Positions 9,233 to 17,536 of a DNA stretch of 64,000 bases are shown one piece after another (positions within the stretch are counted from its first letter, which is position 1; each line of letters starts with the position of its first letter). The position numbers and the translations under genes are program-made. The stretch is taken from contig NZ_SWCI01000001.1 of assembly GCF_005116715.1 (NCBI RefSeq), forward strand, positions 434,001-498,000. The letters run 5' to 3'. The notes below the pieces were generated by a model. The model had not been told where the DNA came from. It saw nothing but the letters and a program-made list of their open reading frames with translations, and did not search any database. The DNA comes from Ferrimonas sediminicola (GTDB taxonomy: Bacteria; Pseudomonadota; Gammaproteobacteria; Enterobacterales; Shewanellaceae).

Positions 9233-10122
9233 GTGAAGGAACTGGTTTCAGCATTATCATCCGCCGCCGCCAATAGACTGAAATCCCCAATATTAGGAGC
9301 ATTTATCCTATCTTGGATAGCCGTTAACCATACAGATATTCTTACTTTCCTTTTTTCTCCTGTTGAAATTAAAATTACAATGCTACATCAGGGAAGTGAT
9401 TACTTTGTTGGGTCATGGTCACACCCCCTGTTAATGAACTTTATCTACCCAATGTGTGTATCGTGGGTTTACATTTTCTGGCTTCCGAATGTCCAGCAGT
9501 GGGTCGATAAGAGAAGCATGAAACCATTGACCGCGGTCGCATTACAGCTCAGCACCATAGGTTGGTTGAACGTTATACTAGCCAAGGAAAGGTTAATGAA
9601 GCCCAGGCGAAATCCAGCCTTGAATACTGGCAGGCAAAGTTAAACCGTGAGTTGGATGACTGGGAAACGCAAAAAGAAACATTAGAACGGCAATTGAATG
9701 AGGCAAACTCAAGCAGCCTTTCCCTGGGAGGTCAACTCGAAAGAGCTGAAGCCGAAAGTAAGAGCTTGCATGAACGACTTAGAAAGGCTGAGGAAAGTGC
9801 GGAATCATCGGAACGCATATGGCATAAGATTTCAGGTGAATACGAGAAATTGGAAAAAGACTGGAAACAGTTAGTAGAGCAATCGAAAACTGCGGCCGGC
9901 TTAGAGACGTTGATCAGTAAACTTGAAACTGACGAAACAGAAAAATTCGAGAAAATATATACTCGTACCAAGGTAGGTTCTCAAAGTGGGCTGATGCCGT
10001 TTCATGGATTAGGATTGGGGCAACTCGCGGCAGCCTCGGAAGGTTCTCAAAGCAGGTCAATGCCATATAGAAGGTTGGGTGGATTGATACAGCACGAGGG
10101 AGCCGAGGAGAATGATGAGTGA
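9233..10122 (+). pseudogene. Frameshifted membrane-anchored coiled-coil protein
   Basis: Translation starts at a GTG (9233) after GGAAGA. It gives VKELVSALSSAAANRLKSPI and then LGAFILSWIAVNHTDILTFL, an N-terminal pattern I associate with many uncharacterised island proteins that have two membrane spans (the second near PLLMNFIYPMCVSWVYIFWLP). In this frame the text after VQQWVDK loses character and stops at 9643. The -1 frame, open from 9511, continues naturally as EKHETIDRGRITAQHHRLVE and then a long Glu/Lys/Gln-rich coiled coil up to 10122. The restored protein would be about 296 residues. A single-base loss near 9511 explains this best; a recoding event or a sequence error is possible. Function unknown. 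Confidence 0.6.
9976..10085 (+). repeat. Two imperfect copies of a 14-15 residue motif in the coiled-coil protein tail
   Basis: The 11-mer GGTTCTCAAAG recurs at 9976 and 10042, exactly 66 bases apart. It begins the peptides GSQSGLMPFHGLGLG and GSQSRSMPYRRLGG. The in-frame spacing (22 codons) shows an internal duplication at the C terminus of the broken gene. Confidence 0.6.
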
Positions 10123-10134
10123 ATCAGCTGTAGT

Positions 10135-11153
10135 AGCCCAGACTTCACCTGACAGTTTCCAGATCTGATCCAGTGAGTACCAATCAGTGAGCGGCACCAT
10201 GGGCAAATCGAAACGTAAAATCACCAACTGAAAGCAGTACAACCAAGCCTTAGTCAACCGAGGCTCTTTGACTTTCTGGTTTGACGACGAGGCCGTGTCA
10301 CAGTGGCATTGCGAAGAACACCATGGTGGTCATGGCCGGGGCTTTGAGTACAGCTATGCCAGAATCGTCACTGCGCTTATGCTCAAAGGGATTTTCGGTC
10401 TCTCTTTTCGAGCAACCGAAGGGTTTATTAACTCCCTGTTTGAGCTAATGGACCTAACTTTGAAGTCTCCAGACTACAGTTGCATCAGTAAACGAGCAAA
10501 GAGCGTCCCGGTGAAGTATCGCAACCCAAGTCGCGGTACTATTGCGCACCTGGCTGTTGATGCCACAGGCCTCAAAGTCTACGGCGAAGGTGAATGGAAA
10601 ACTCGCAAGTACGGTAAGGAAAAGCGGCGAACCTGGCGCAAACTCCACCTGGCTGTGGATGCCGATACGCACGAAGTGATTGCCGCTGAAGTCAGCCTGG
10701 TCAATGTAGGTGACAACGAAGTACTGCCCACCATGCTCAACCCCCTGAGGAGGCAGATTAAACAAGTCTGCGTTGACGGGGCTTATGACACAAAGGCCTG
10801 TCATAGCCTGCTCCAGCGCAAAGGGGCCAAACCTGCGATCCCTCCGCGCGCTAATGCAGGGTTCTGGGAGGAAGGTCACCCGCGTAACGAGGCCGTGACC
10901 GCATTGAAAAACGGCGAACTGAGCTAATGGAAGCAAGAGAGCGATTACCATAAACGCTCGCTGTCAGAGACGGCGATGTACCGTTACAAACAGTTGATCA
11001 GTCTTAAAGTCAGCATACGTGATTACGATGCCCAAGTCGGCGAGGCTTTGGCTGGTGTAAAGGTGATGAACAAGGTCATAGGACTCGGTATGCCTGTTCG
11101 ACAGGCTGCTGCCTAAACCCCGGCAATCCCTTAGTGTAGCTGCGTCTTGGGCT
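10135..11153 (+). mobile_element. Inactive IS5-family (IS903 group) insertion sequence, approximate limits
   Basis: The transposase remnant at 10199-11116 defines the element. Short, imperfect candidate ends are AGCCCAGAC at 10135-10143 and GTCTTGGGCT at 11144-11153, whose complement is AGCCCAAGAC. These place about 64 bases before the gene and 37 after it, compatible with a roughly 1-kb IS903-group element. No clear target duplication is visible. The element begins only about a dozen bases after the stop of the preceding broken gene. Confidence 0.5.
10199..11116 (+). pseudogene. IS903-like transposase with two in-frame nonsense codons
   Basis: In one continuous frame, ATG 10199 to TAA 11116 encodes a 305-codon DDE transposase of the IS903 group. 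Markers are RGSLTFWFDDEAV, FRATEGFINSLFELMDL, GTIAHLAVDATGLKVYGEGE (first catalytic Asp), CVDGAYDT (second Asp), YHKRSLSETAMYRYKQL (catalytic Glu) and SIRDYDAQVGEALA. TGA at 10229-10231 replaces a codon that is Trp in IS903 (ITN-W). TAA at 10925-10927 falls before the catalytic Glu. With two stops and no frameshift the copy should be inactive. The rest of the sequence is well preserved, so inactivation looks recent, or the gene once relied on readthrough. Confidence 0.85.
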
Positions 11154-11309
11154 TGGATTTGATCAATAGCGTCTATTGCGGCAGTTGAATTTTTAGGCTA
11201 AATTAGGACGCAGCTCGCGTTTAAACGTTACTTAGCTATAGCTAGATGAGCGGGCAAAAAGAAATGTAGGTTGTTTAGCATATTACTTTTTTTGAAATGG
11301 ATTTTCGAA

Positions 11310-11720
11310 GTGAAGAAATTGATAAATTGTTTTGCTGTATCACTAGTCTTGTTTAGTTCAGTTATATGGGCTAAGTCAGATCAGTTGTGCATTAACCAGA
11401 CACAAACTCTTCAGCCAGAAGAAATTAATGTGGTTGAGGTTTCCAGAACGCTTCCTGAAGGTCTGGTTCTAGATCCAACCTTACCTGTTACCATCACAGT
11501 AGAAAAGAGTATATGTTCCGAGGGGGATGCCTTTCAAGAGTTTAGCTCTCTTGGTCTACCAAATATCCCAGATCTTCCCTCCGATGGAGATAATCGAACG
11601 ATCACTCAACAGCGTGGCTGTATAGTACATACTTATACTCAGTCATACAAAGGTGGGCGTTGGGTAACGACAACTTACAAGGCTGTCTATTTAGACAATT
11701 GTGGTGTCAGTGACGTTTAA
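11310..11720 (+). CDS. Small secreted protein of unknown function
   Basis: A GTG-initiated frame encodes 136 residues with a typical signal peptide (basic VKKLINCF, hydrophobic AVSLVLFSSVIWA, cleavage near WAKS). The mature part has four cysteines (LCINQ, SICSEG, RGCIVH, DNCGVS), which could form two disulfides, and the segment SYKGGRWVTTTYKAVYLDNC near the end. No family is recognised. The DNA is AT-rich like the rest of the island. The ribosome binding site is weak (GAAATGGA). A longer TTG start at 11271 would add a second hydrophobic stretch and is less likely. The neighbours, a dead IS and a gene remnant, suggest horizontal origin. Confidence 0.55.
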   Translation: MKKLINCFAVSLVLFSSVIWAKSDQLCINQTQTLQPEEINVVEVSRTLPEGLVLDPTLPVTITVEKSICSEGDAFQEFSSLGLPNIPDLPSDGDNRTITQQRGCIVHTYTQSYKGGRWVTTTYKAVYLDNCGVSDV

Positions 11721-11742
11721 TTAGGTTCTTCGCATATTTAGA

Positions 11743-11856
11743 GGGACTAGATACGAAAACGGCTGGAAAGGTTGTTGTAAGCAGGGTAATGCCGAGCCGA
11801 TCTACCAGAAGTACACCCTCAAGGCCCTGGGCATCAAGCGGCTTCGCAGCGAATAG
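11743..11856 (+). pseudogene. C-terminal gene remnant at the right edge of the island
   Basis: An open stretch of about 37 codons with no start ends in NAEPIYQKYTLKALGIKRLR-SE and a stop at 11856. Its second half is GC-rich with core-genome codon choice, unlike the AT-rich island DNA on its left. This looks like the tail of a native gene whose 5' part was lost when the island arrived. I do not recognise the parent gene. The rest of 11721-12021 shows no other coding frame. Confidence 0.3.
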
Positions 11857-12021
11857 GGGATCTCAGTCTCAGCCAAACTATTAAGGTGAGCTTGTCTGTG
11901 TTGATTAGCCTGGCTTTGTGATTCGGTTCTCAATTATTTCGATGTTCCAATTGAATTTTTTTTGGTCGGCTGGCTCTAACCTTGTAAATGACCGGTTCCA
12001 ATTTCGAACGAGGGAAGCACT

Positions 12022-12561
12022 ATGAGAGCTATTGCCTGGCTAATGTTGTTGGTTATCAGCCCTTGGGCGAGCGCACAGTCCGACGCGCAGCAGTGGCCTA
12101 CACAGGATGGCCCGGTGACCGTGGTTTGGGAGAACCCCGATGACTATCGAGACGTCAAAGCCGCCTCGGGACGTCAGGACCGCTACGAGAACCACGTGTT
12201 TGCCACCCTCGGAAAACAGTTTCAAAAGTCGCTCGGCCCCTTGCTTAATGATGACGAGAAGCTGGTCATCACCGTCAGCAACCTGGATCTGGCGGGCGAC
12301 GTGCGTCCCTCTTTCGGGGCCACCACCAACGACATCCGCATCGTCAAGAGCGTCTATCCGCCGAGGATCTCCTTCCGCTGGAGCCTGTTGGATGGCAGTG
12401 GTAACGAGGTGGAAGGTGACAGGGTGGAGTTGAAGGATCTCGGCTTTGAACGGGGGCCCGCCACAGCCCGCTTCAACAACGAGCCCCTGAAGTATGAGCT
12501 GGCGATGATTGAGCGCTGGGTCAGAGACGAAGTGCCTCCGGTACTGGCGGCCCGTCGATAA
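12022..12561 (+). CDS. DUF3016 domain secreted protein
   Basis: A 179-residue protein with a signal peptide (MRAIAWLMLLVISPWASA-QS). The mature part fits DUF3016: VTVVWENPDDYRDVKAA near the start, LVITVSNLDLAGDVRPSF in the middle (the 'I-T-V-x-D/N-x-D-L-A-G' signature) and a C-terminal amphipathic helix (LKYELAMIERWVRDEV). It is probably periplasmic; the family function is unknown and it is common in Shewanella-like bacteria. GAGGGAAG precedes the ATG. A terminator follows at 12581, so the gene is monocistronic. It returns to the GC-rich codon use of the core genome, setting the right limit of the island. Confidence 0.8.
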   Translation: MRAIAWLMLLVISPWASAQSDAQQWPTQDGPVTVVWENPDDYRDVKAASGRQDRYENHVFATLGKQFQKSLGPLLNDDEKLVITVSNLDLAGDVRPSFGATTNDIRIVKSVYPPRISFRWSLLDGSGNEVEGDRVELKDLGFERGPATARFNNEPLKYELAMIERWVRDEVPPVLAARR

Positions 12562-12580
12562 CCGCTTTGCCGTTCACCTG

Positions 12581-12612
12581 GCCGGAGCCCGCAAGGACTC
12601 CGGCCTTTTTGT
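12581..12612 (+). terminator. Intrinsic terminator after the DUF3016 gene
   Basis: Stem GCCGGAG (12581-12587) / CTCCGGC (12598-12604), 10-base loop, then CTTTTTGTTT. Confidence 0.75.
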
Positions 12613-12669
12613 TTCATCGGCCGCGACCGGGAAAACTTGGCCCGAGAGGGGGCTGGGCGGAGTGGACGC

Positions 12670-12987
12670 TTACTCCCTGGGGGTTTTCATGGATTCGCGG
12701 AAGCGGGCCAGGGTCGACAGCAGAAGCTCCAGCTTCTGCACCAGCGAGGGCAGCTTGTCGGCGCTGGGTGCGGCCTCAAAGCGGTCAAACTCACCGACCA
12801 CCTCCTCCAGGTAAGGCATGAACTTGTTGGCCTTGGTGGTGAACCCCTGCCCCTCAGGGAAGACGGCATCGAACTTGCCGTGGCCATCGTGGCGAAGCTG
12901 TTCCAACTGGGCATCGGCATCCACCACCTGCCGATAGGCCTGCTGGAAGGTGGCTTTAAACTGGGATATCACCTGGTTGTAGGACAT
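12670..12987 (-). CDS. Conserved small helical protein, unknown function
   Basis: A 105-residue, mostly helical soluble protein (MSYNQVISQFKATFQQAYRQ, then HGKFDAVFPEGQGFTTKANK). I recall similar short proteins in Shewanella, sometimes labelled prephenate dehydrogenase without any catalytic domain; that label should not be carried over, since no nucleotide-binding motif is present. The ATG at 12987 follows GAGGATTTGGAGCCT; an in-frame TTG at 12996 is an alternative. It is transcribed toward the DUF3016 terminator and divergently from the TraB/GumN gene. Confidence 0.55.
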   Translation of the reverse strand: MSYNQVISQFKATFQQAYRQVVDADAQLEQLRHDGHGKFDAVFPEGQGFTTKANKFMPYLEEVVGEFDRFEAAPSADKLPSLVQKLELLLSTLARFRESMKTPRE

Positions 12988-13091
12988 AGGCTCCAAATCC
13001 TCGCTCTGAAAAGTTACTATCGTCTAAAGCGCTATTATCCGGGTTGGACCGGCGAAGAAAAGCCGTTTTAGCCCCTGGTTACGGAGAGATC

Positions 13092-13925
13092 ATGCGACTG
13101 CTGCTATCCCTGCTGCTGTTTACGGCCCTGGCTCACGCCGCCCCCGACGACCGCCCCCCCTTTTTCCATGTGCAGGGCGCCCAGGGGCAGGCCTGGCTGC
13201 TGGGGTCGGTGCACGTTGGCCAGGCGGATTTCTACCCCTTTGCCGAACGGATCGAGCGTGCCTTCGAGGCCTCCTCGGTGCTGGCCCTGGAAGCGGATAC
13301 CCAGGATCCGGCGATCGCTCAACAGATCCGGCCGTTTCTCTTCGCCAAATCCCCGCTTCCAGACAGCTTGAGTAGCAAGCTGGCGGCCTATTGTGGCGAT
13401 CGCGGTATGCGGTGCGACCCCAGCCTGGCCCCCTGGGTCCTCAGTTCACAGCTGTTGATGGCGGAGATGGCCCGCGCCGGTTACCAGTCTGATCACGGAG
13501 TGGAGTCCTACTTCAGCGATCGCCGGGGGGAGCGGCCGTTGTGGGAACTGGAGGGGATGCTGTTGCAGATGCGGGTGTTCGATGGCCTATCCGATGCGAC
13601 TCAGCAGGCGATGCTCGAGGGCGCGATGGAACCGATGGACGTCGGGCCACTGATTCAGGCGTGGCGTCGTGGCGATCACTTCGCCCTGGCGAAACTGACC
13701 TTTGAAGATATTGCCGAAGAGCCTGAGGCGTGGGAGGCGTTGATGATCAATCGCAACCTGGGCATGAGAGATACCCTGATCGACTGGCTCGGTGACACCC
13801 GAGGGCCGATCTTTGTGGTGGTCGGCGCCGGTCACCTGGTGGGAGAGCAGAGCGTGGTGTCCCTGCTGAGGAAGCAGGGGCTGGAGGTGACCGACTGCTG
13901 GCGGGGTCGCTGTCCCACCCCTTAG
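13092..13925 (+). CDS. TraB/GumN family protein, secreted
   Basis: A 277-residue protein with a signal peptide (MRLLLSLLLFTALAHAA). The family hallmarks are present: AWLLGSVHVGQADFYPF (GSxH near the N terminus), VLALEADTQ (the conserved E-x-D) and the C-terminal GPIFVVVGAGHLVGEQSVV (GAGH), followed by LLRKQGLEVTDC. TraB/GumN proteins are thought to be EreA/Tiki-like metallohydrolases using the conserved His and Glu residues; the substrate is unknown. GGAGA precedes the ATG at 13092; a longer upstream start would spoil the signal peptide. The last four bases overlap the convergent alpha/beta hydrolase gene. Confidence 0.85.
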   Translation: MRLLLSLLLFTALAHAAPDDRPPFFHVQGAQGQAWLLGSVHVGQADFYPFAERIERAFEASSVLALEADTQDPAIAQQIRPFLFAKSPLPDSLSSKLAAYCGDRGMRCDPSLAPWVLSSQLLMAEMARAGYQSDHGVESYFSDRRGERPLWELEGMLLQMRVFDGLSDATQQAMLEGAMEPMDVGPLIQAWRRGDHFALAKLTFEDIAEEPEAWEALMINRNLGMRDTLIDWLGDTRGPIFVVVGAGHLVGEQSVVSLLRKQGLEVTDCWRGRCPTP

Positions 13926-14461
13926 AGGCGTTGGCTGATCCACTCCCAGGCGCTGTGAGCCTGTTGGGCGTCGTAGGCGGGCGCCCTGGGGTTGATAAAT
14001 CCGTGGGGAGCGTCGGTCAGCTTCAGGCTGGCCGGCCACTGGGCTTGGGCCAGCGCATCACTGCCCTCATCGCCGCGGCACAGTAGCAGATGGGTTTCGA
14101 CAGTCAGTGGCACCTTCAGCTTGGGCAGTTCGCTGCCGTACACCAGAATCACCTTCTCCACCTGGGGAAAGCGACGGCGGCTCAGCAGGGTGGCGATGGC
14201 GTTGGCGCCGGCGGAGAAGCCCAGCAGGGTAACCGGTTGATCATGGGCCTCCAGCCAGGCTTCCAGTTTATCCACGTAGCCGGCCTTGCTGCAGCGGCAC
14301 AGGAAGTAGTCGTAGGCCTGCTGCTGATCGTTAAAGGCAAAGGGCTGACCCGCGTAGGGGTCGAGCAGGGTACAGGACCCAACCCGTTCGTTCAGATCCT
14401 CAATTTTACCCTTCAGGCTGGCATGCTGGCCCCAGATATCGGTTACCCAAAGCAGTGACAT
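13922..14461 (-). CDS. Alpha/beta hydrolase (dienelactone hydrolase-like)
   Basis: A 179-residue cytoplasmic protein. The nucleophile elbow is LLGFSAGANAIATLL (G-F-S-A-G), a probable acidic residue lies in RGDEGSD, and the catalytic His in DAPHGFINPRAP. The order Ser-Asp-His and the short length fit dienelactone-hydrolase-like enzymes; the substrate is not clear. The ATG at 14461 has a strong GGAAGGAGA seven bases upstream, which decides the start against a slightly longer frame. It lies 38 bases after epmB on the same strand, so the two may be co-transcribed from the epmB promoter. Confidence 0.75.
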   Translation of the reverse strand: MSLLWVTDIWGQHASLKGKIEDLNERVGSCTLLDPYAGQPFAFNDQQQAYDYFLCRCSKAGYVDKLEAWLEAHDQPVTLLGFSAGANAIATLLSRRRFPQVEKVILVYGSELPKLKVPLTVETHLLLCRGDEGSDALAQAQWPASLKLTDAPHGFINPRAPAYDAQQAHSAWEWISQRL

Positions 14462-14499
14462 AGCGGTTTCTCCTTCCAAATTTGGCGGGATTGTACCCC

Positions 14500-15513
14500 T
14501 CAGGCCAGCTGCAGATCCACCGGGGTCTTGCTGTGGCGTCCCCCCACCTCTCTCACCAGCCGGGGCACCAAGAATCCTGGCAGCGCCTCCAGCAGCTGGG
14601 CCATCAAGGCCCGGGCGTGGGATTCCGGCAGATCGAAGTGGGCCGCCCCCTCGACCTTGTCCAGCAGGTGCAGGTAGTAGGGCAGGACGCCGGCGTCGAA
14701 CAGGGTCTCACTGAGACGGGTCTGCACCGACACCGAGTCGTTGACTCCTTTGAGCAGCACCGCCTGGTTGAGCAGGGTCACCCCGGCCTGGTTCAAGGTG
14801 GACAGACCCTGGCGCAGCTGGGGGGTGATCTCGTTGGGGTGGTTGATGTGCAGCACCAGCACCACCTTCAACCGGCTCTGGTTGAGCACCCGCGTCAACT
14901 CTGGCGTCAGGCGCGAGGGCAGGACCACGGGGAGCCGGGTGTGGATCCTCAGCCGGGTGAGATGAGGCAGGGCATCCAGCTGGGCCACCAATCGCTGCAG
15001 GTGGGTGTCTTTGGCCATCAGCGGGTCACCGCCGGAGAGGATCACTTCGTTCAGGCGGGTATCCTCGGCCAGGTAGACCAGGGCCTGGTTCATGGCTCCG
15101 CCGCGGAGCTGATTCTCTCCATAGGGGAAGTGGCGGCGAAAACAGTAGCGGCAGTTGACGGCGCAGCCCCCCTTGAGCATCAGCAGGGCCCGACTGCGGT
15201 ATTTGTGCAGTATGCCGGGTACCGCCGCCTGCTGCTCCTTCAGTGGGTCGGGGCCATAGCCGGCTACCTTGGCGAACTCCCTGGCACTGGGGAGTACCTG
15301 CAACAGCAGTGGGTCTCTGGGGTTGCCCCGCTCCATTGCCGCCACGAAGGGGCGGGGCACCCGCATCGGAAACAGGGCTCGGGCCGGCATGTCCTCGGCG
15401 AACTCCGCCGGGTCCAGATCCAACGCCTGAAGCAGAAGTTTGGGATCGGTGTAGGCTTGTGCCAACTCCTGTTGCCAGCAGTCGTGCAAATTCAGGGAAT
15501 TTCGGGTTATCAT
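14500..15513 (-). CDS. epmB: EF-P beta-lysylation protein EpmB (lysine 2,3-aminomutase-like)
   Basis: A 337-residue radical SAM enzyme that converts (S)-alpha-lysine to (R)-beta-lysine for attachment to EF-P. The cluster motif [17 protein letters not shown] gives the CxxxCxxC ligands, with a conserved [10 protein letters not shown] (SAM binding) and [14 protein letters not shown] region after it. Length matches EpmB (about 340) and is shorter than catabolic lysine aminomutases, which carry an extra C-terminal domain. It is divergent from efp with only about 40 bases between start codons, so the two share a control region. EpmA is encoded nearby at 16453. Confidence 0.95.
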   Translation of the reverse strand: MITRNSLNLHDCWQQELAQAYTDPKLLLQALDLDPAEFAEDMPARALFPMRVPRPFVAAMERGNPRDPLLLQVLPSAREFAKVAGYGPDPLKEQQAAVPGILHKYRSRALLMLKGGCAVNCRYCFRRHFPYGENQLRGGAMNQALVYLAEDTRLNEVILSGGDPLMAKDTHLQRLVAQLDALPHLTRLRIHTRLPVVLPSRLTPELTRVLNQSRLKVVLVLHINHPNEITPQLRQGLSTLNQAGVTLLNQAVLLKGVNDSVSVQTRLSETLFDAGVLPYYLHLLDKVEGAAHFDLPESHARALMAQLLEALPGFLVPRLVREVGGRHSKTPVDLQLA

Positions 15514-15554
15514 TTACCGTTAGACGTCAAAACGACCTGTTGGAAGAGAAAATA

Positions 15555-16127
15555 ATGGCTTCTTACTCAACGAACGAATTTCGCTCCGGCCTAAAGATAA
15601 TGCTGGACGGCGAGCCGTGCAACATCATTGAGAACGAGTTTGTTAAGCCTGGCAAGGGCCAGGCCTTTAACCGTGTAAAAATCCGCAAATTGCTGACCGG
15701 CAAGGTGCTGGAAAAAACCTTCAAGTCTGGCGAGTCCGTGGAAGCGGCAGACGTAATGGACCATGACCTGGCTTACCTGTACAACGACGGTGAGTTCTGG
15801 CACTTCATGAACAACGACACCTTCGAGCAGATTGCCGCCGACGCCAAGGCGGTAGGTGACGCCGAGAAGTGGCTGGTTGAGCAGGATGTCTGTACCATCA
15901 CCGTATGGAACGACAACCCCATCGTGGTGACTCCGCCCAACTTCGTTACCCTGGAGGTGACCGAAACCGATCCCGGCCTGAAGGGCGATACCCAGGGCAC
16001 CGGTGGCAAGCCCGCTACCCTGTCCACCGGCGCCGTGGTTCGCGTTCCGCTGTTCATCCAGATCGGTGAGATGGTGAAGGTAGATACCCGTACCGGCGAA
16101 TACGTTGAGCGTGTCCGCGACAAGTAA
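15555..16127 (+). CDS. efp: Elongation factor P
   Basis: A 190-residue translation factor that relieves ribosome stalling at polyproline. The three-domain EF-P pattern is complete: the N-terminal KOW-like domain ([20 protein letters not shown]) with the modification loop KPGKGQAF, where K34 is the lysine beta-lysylated by EpmA/EpmB; then two OB domains ending in [17 protein letters not shown]. The start [12 protein letters not shown] is diagnostic; the frame is open far upstream but that part overlaps epmB. A terminator follows at 16148. With epmB and epmA on either side, the lysylation pathway is encoded together; EpmC is not in this window. Confidence 0.97.
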   Translation: MASYSTNEFRSGLKIMLDGEPCNIIENEFVKPGKGQAFNRVKIRKLLTGKVLEKTFKSGESVEAADVMDHDLAYLYNDGEFWHFMNNDTFEQIAADAKAVGDAEKWLVEQDVCTITVWNDNPIVVTPPNFVTLEVTETDPGLKGDTQGTGGKPATLSTGAVVRVPLFIQIGEMVKVDTRTGEYVERVRDK

Positions 16128-16147
16128 TCACATTGGGTGATAGAGAC

Positions 16148-16178
16148 AAACAGTGGGCCTCGGTCCACTGTTTTTGTT
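16148..16178 (+). terminator. efp terminator
   Basis: Perfect 9-bp stem AAACAGTGG / CCACTGTTT with an 8-base loop, followed by TTGTTTG. Confidence 0.75.
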
Positions 16179-16192
16179 TGGGGAGTGGCAAG

Positions 16193-16456
16193 TTGAGAAC
16201 GATGATCCTGAGCATGGTGCTGCTGGCGGGATGCCAGGCACCAATAAGTGACGAGGATGCCCAGAGCATCCAGATGCGGATGGCTGCCCAGAGTGCCGCC
16301 GAGCAGGAGGCCGCCGGCCGCGGCGGTGATCTGGGGGTGTGGCAGAGCCGGGGGAGCCGCTGTGTCATTGGCGGAGGGCGCAGCTGTACCATGCTCGGCG
16401 AGCTGAGCGTGGGCAGTCCCTGCCGGTGTGACGAGCAGGAGGGGGTGGTGAAATGA
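16193..16456 (+). CDS. Small cysteine-rich lipoprotein overlapping epmA
   Basis: A TTG start at 16193, after GGGAG, gives an 87-residue protein with the lipoprotein signal [14 protein letters not shown] (lipobox LLAGC). Four further cysteines sit in the C-terminal half (RCVIGGG, SCTMLG, PCRCDEQ). The stop overlaps the epmA start (ATGA), so the two are translationally coupled. No family is recognised. A lipid-anchored, cysteine-rich envelope protein placed before a translation-factor ligase is odd; coupling may be only positional. A longer in-frame start at 16133 runs through the efp terminator and is rejected. Confidence 0.6.
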   Translation: MRTMILSMVLLAGCQAPISDEDAQSIQMRMAAQSAAEQEAAGRGGDLGVWQSRGSRCVIGGGRSCTMLGELSVGSPCRCDEQEGVVK

Positions 16457-17418
16457 GTTGGCAACCCACCGCGCCCCTGGACAACCTCAGGCGTCGGGCC
16501 GCTCTTATCGGCCAGATCCGCGACTTCTTCGCCCGGCGGGGGGTGCTGGAGGTGGAGACTCCGGCGCTCTCCAGGTCTGCCACCACCGACCTGCACCTGC
16601 ACAGTTTCGACACTCGCTTCGTCGGGCCGGGGGCTGCCCAGGGGGTGCCGCTTTACCTGATGACCTCCCCGGAGTTTCATATGAAGCGGTTGCTGTGTGC
16701 GGGCAGCGGTGCCATCTACCAGCTGTGTAAAAGCTTTCGCAATGAGGAGGCGGGGCGACACCACAACCCGGAGTTCACCATGCTGGAATGGTACCGGCCC
16801 GGCTTCGACCACCATCAACTGATGGATGAGATGGCTGAGCTGCTTGAAGGGGTGCTGGAGTGCGGCACACCGGAGCGGGCCACCTATCAGCAGGTGTTCC
16901 TGAAGCACACCGGCGTCGATCCCCTGGCGCGGGACCTGCCGGGGCTCAAGGCCTGTTGTCATCGCTACGGGCTTGGGGATATCGCCGACATCGAGGAGGA
17001 GGTGGATACCCTGCTGCAGCTGCTGTTCTCCATGGTGGTGGAGCCGGTCATTGGCCAGGACGTGCCCTGCTTCGTGTTCGATTTTCCCGCCAGCCAGGCG
17101 GCCCTGGCCCGCATCAGCGATCAGGACCCCAGGGTGGCGGAGCGGTTCGAGGTGTACTTCAAAGGGATCGAGCTGGCCAACGGTTTCCATGAACTCAGCG
17201 ACGCCGATGAGCAGTTACGCCGGTTTGAGCAGGATAACCTGAAACGCCAGGCTGCGGGGTTGCCGCCACGTCCCATCGATCATCTGTTGATCCGGGCACT
17301 GGCGGCGGGGCTGCCCGATTGTGCCGGCGTGGCCCTGGGCGTCGATCGGCTGATCATGCTGGCCCTGGAGGAGGAGCAGATCGATGCGGTGCTGGCCTTC
17401 CCGGTTTCCAGGGCGTGA
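16453..17418 (+). CDS. epmA: EF-P lysine ligase EpmA (PoxA/GenX)
   Basis: A 321-residue class II lysyl-tRNA synthetase paralogue without an anticodon-binding domain. It attaches beta-lysine from EpmB to K34 of EF-P. Class II motifs are clear: motif 1 region [16 protein letters not shown], motif 2 [25 protein letters not shown], and motif 3 [28 protein letters not shown] is the expected LysRS-like amino-acid pocket region. Length agrees with EpmA (325 in E. coli). It starts at the ATG in ATGA overlapping the lipoprotein gene. Confidence 0.95.
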   Translation: MSWQPTAPLDNLRRRAALIGQIRDFFARRGVLEVETPALSRSATTDLHLHSFDTRFVGPGAAQGVPLYLMTSPEFHMKRLLCAGSGAIYQLCKSFRNEEAGRHHNPEFTMLEWYRPGFDHHQLMDEMAELLEGVLECGTPERATYQQVFLKHTGVDPLARDLPGLKACCHRYGLGDIADIEEEVDTLLQLLFSMVVEPVIGQDVPCFVFDFPASQAALARISDQDPRVAERFEVYFKGIELANGFHELSDADEQLRRFEQDNLKRQAAGLPPRPIDHLLIRALAAGLPDCAGVALGVDRLIMLALEEEQIDAVLAFPVSRA

Positions 17419-17487
17419 GGTGGTGCAAGAACAACTTTTCTTACGTTTTAGCAGGCGCCCGTCCCCCTGTTACTGACTTGTGACTGT

Positions 17488-17507
17488 CATGGTTAGGGGC
17501 TACCATG
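17488..17507. promoter_or_regulatory. Inverted repeat upstream of the metal-uptake operon
   Basis: CATGGT and ACCATG flank an 8-base centre, 30 bases before the first gene of the predicted metal-uptake cluster. It could be an operator; it does not match the Zur consensus I know. Confidence 0.3.
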
Positions 17508-17536
17508 GCCCCCACTGACGTTGAATTCACGGTTGC

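Noticed and set aside
9506-9643. Programmed -1 ribosomal frameshift in the coiled-coil gene
   Set aside because: No X-XXY-YYZ slippery heptamer in the right phase nor a clear downstream stimulatory structure was seen; a simple indel is more likely.
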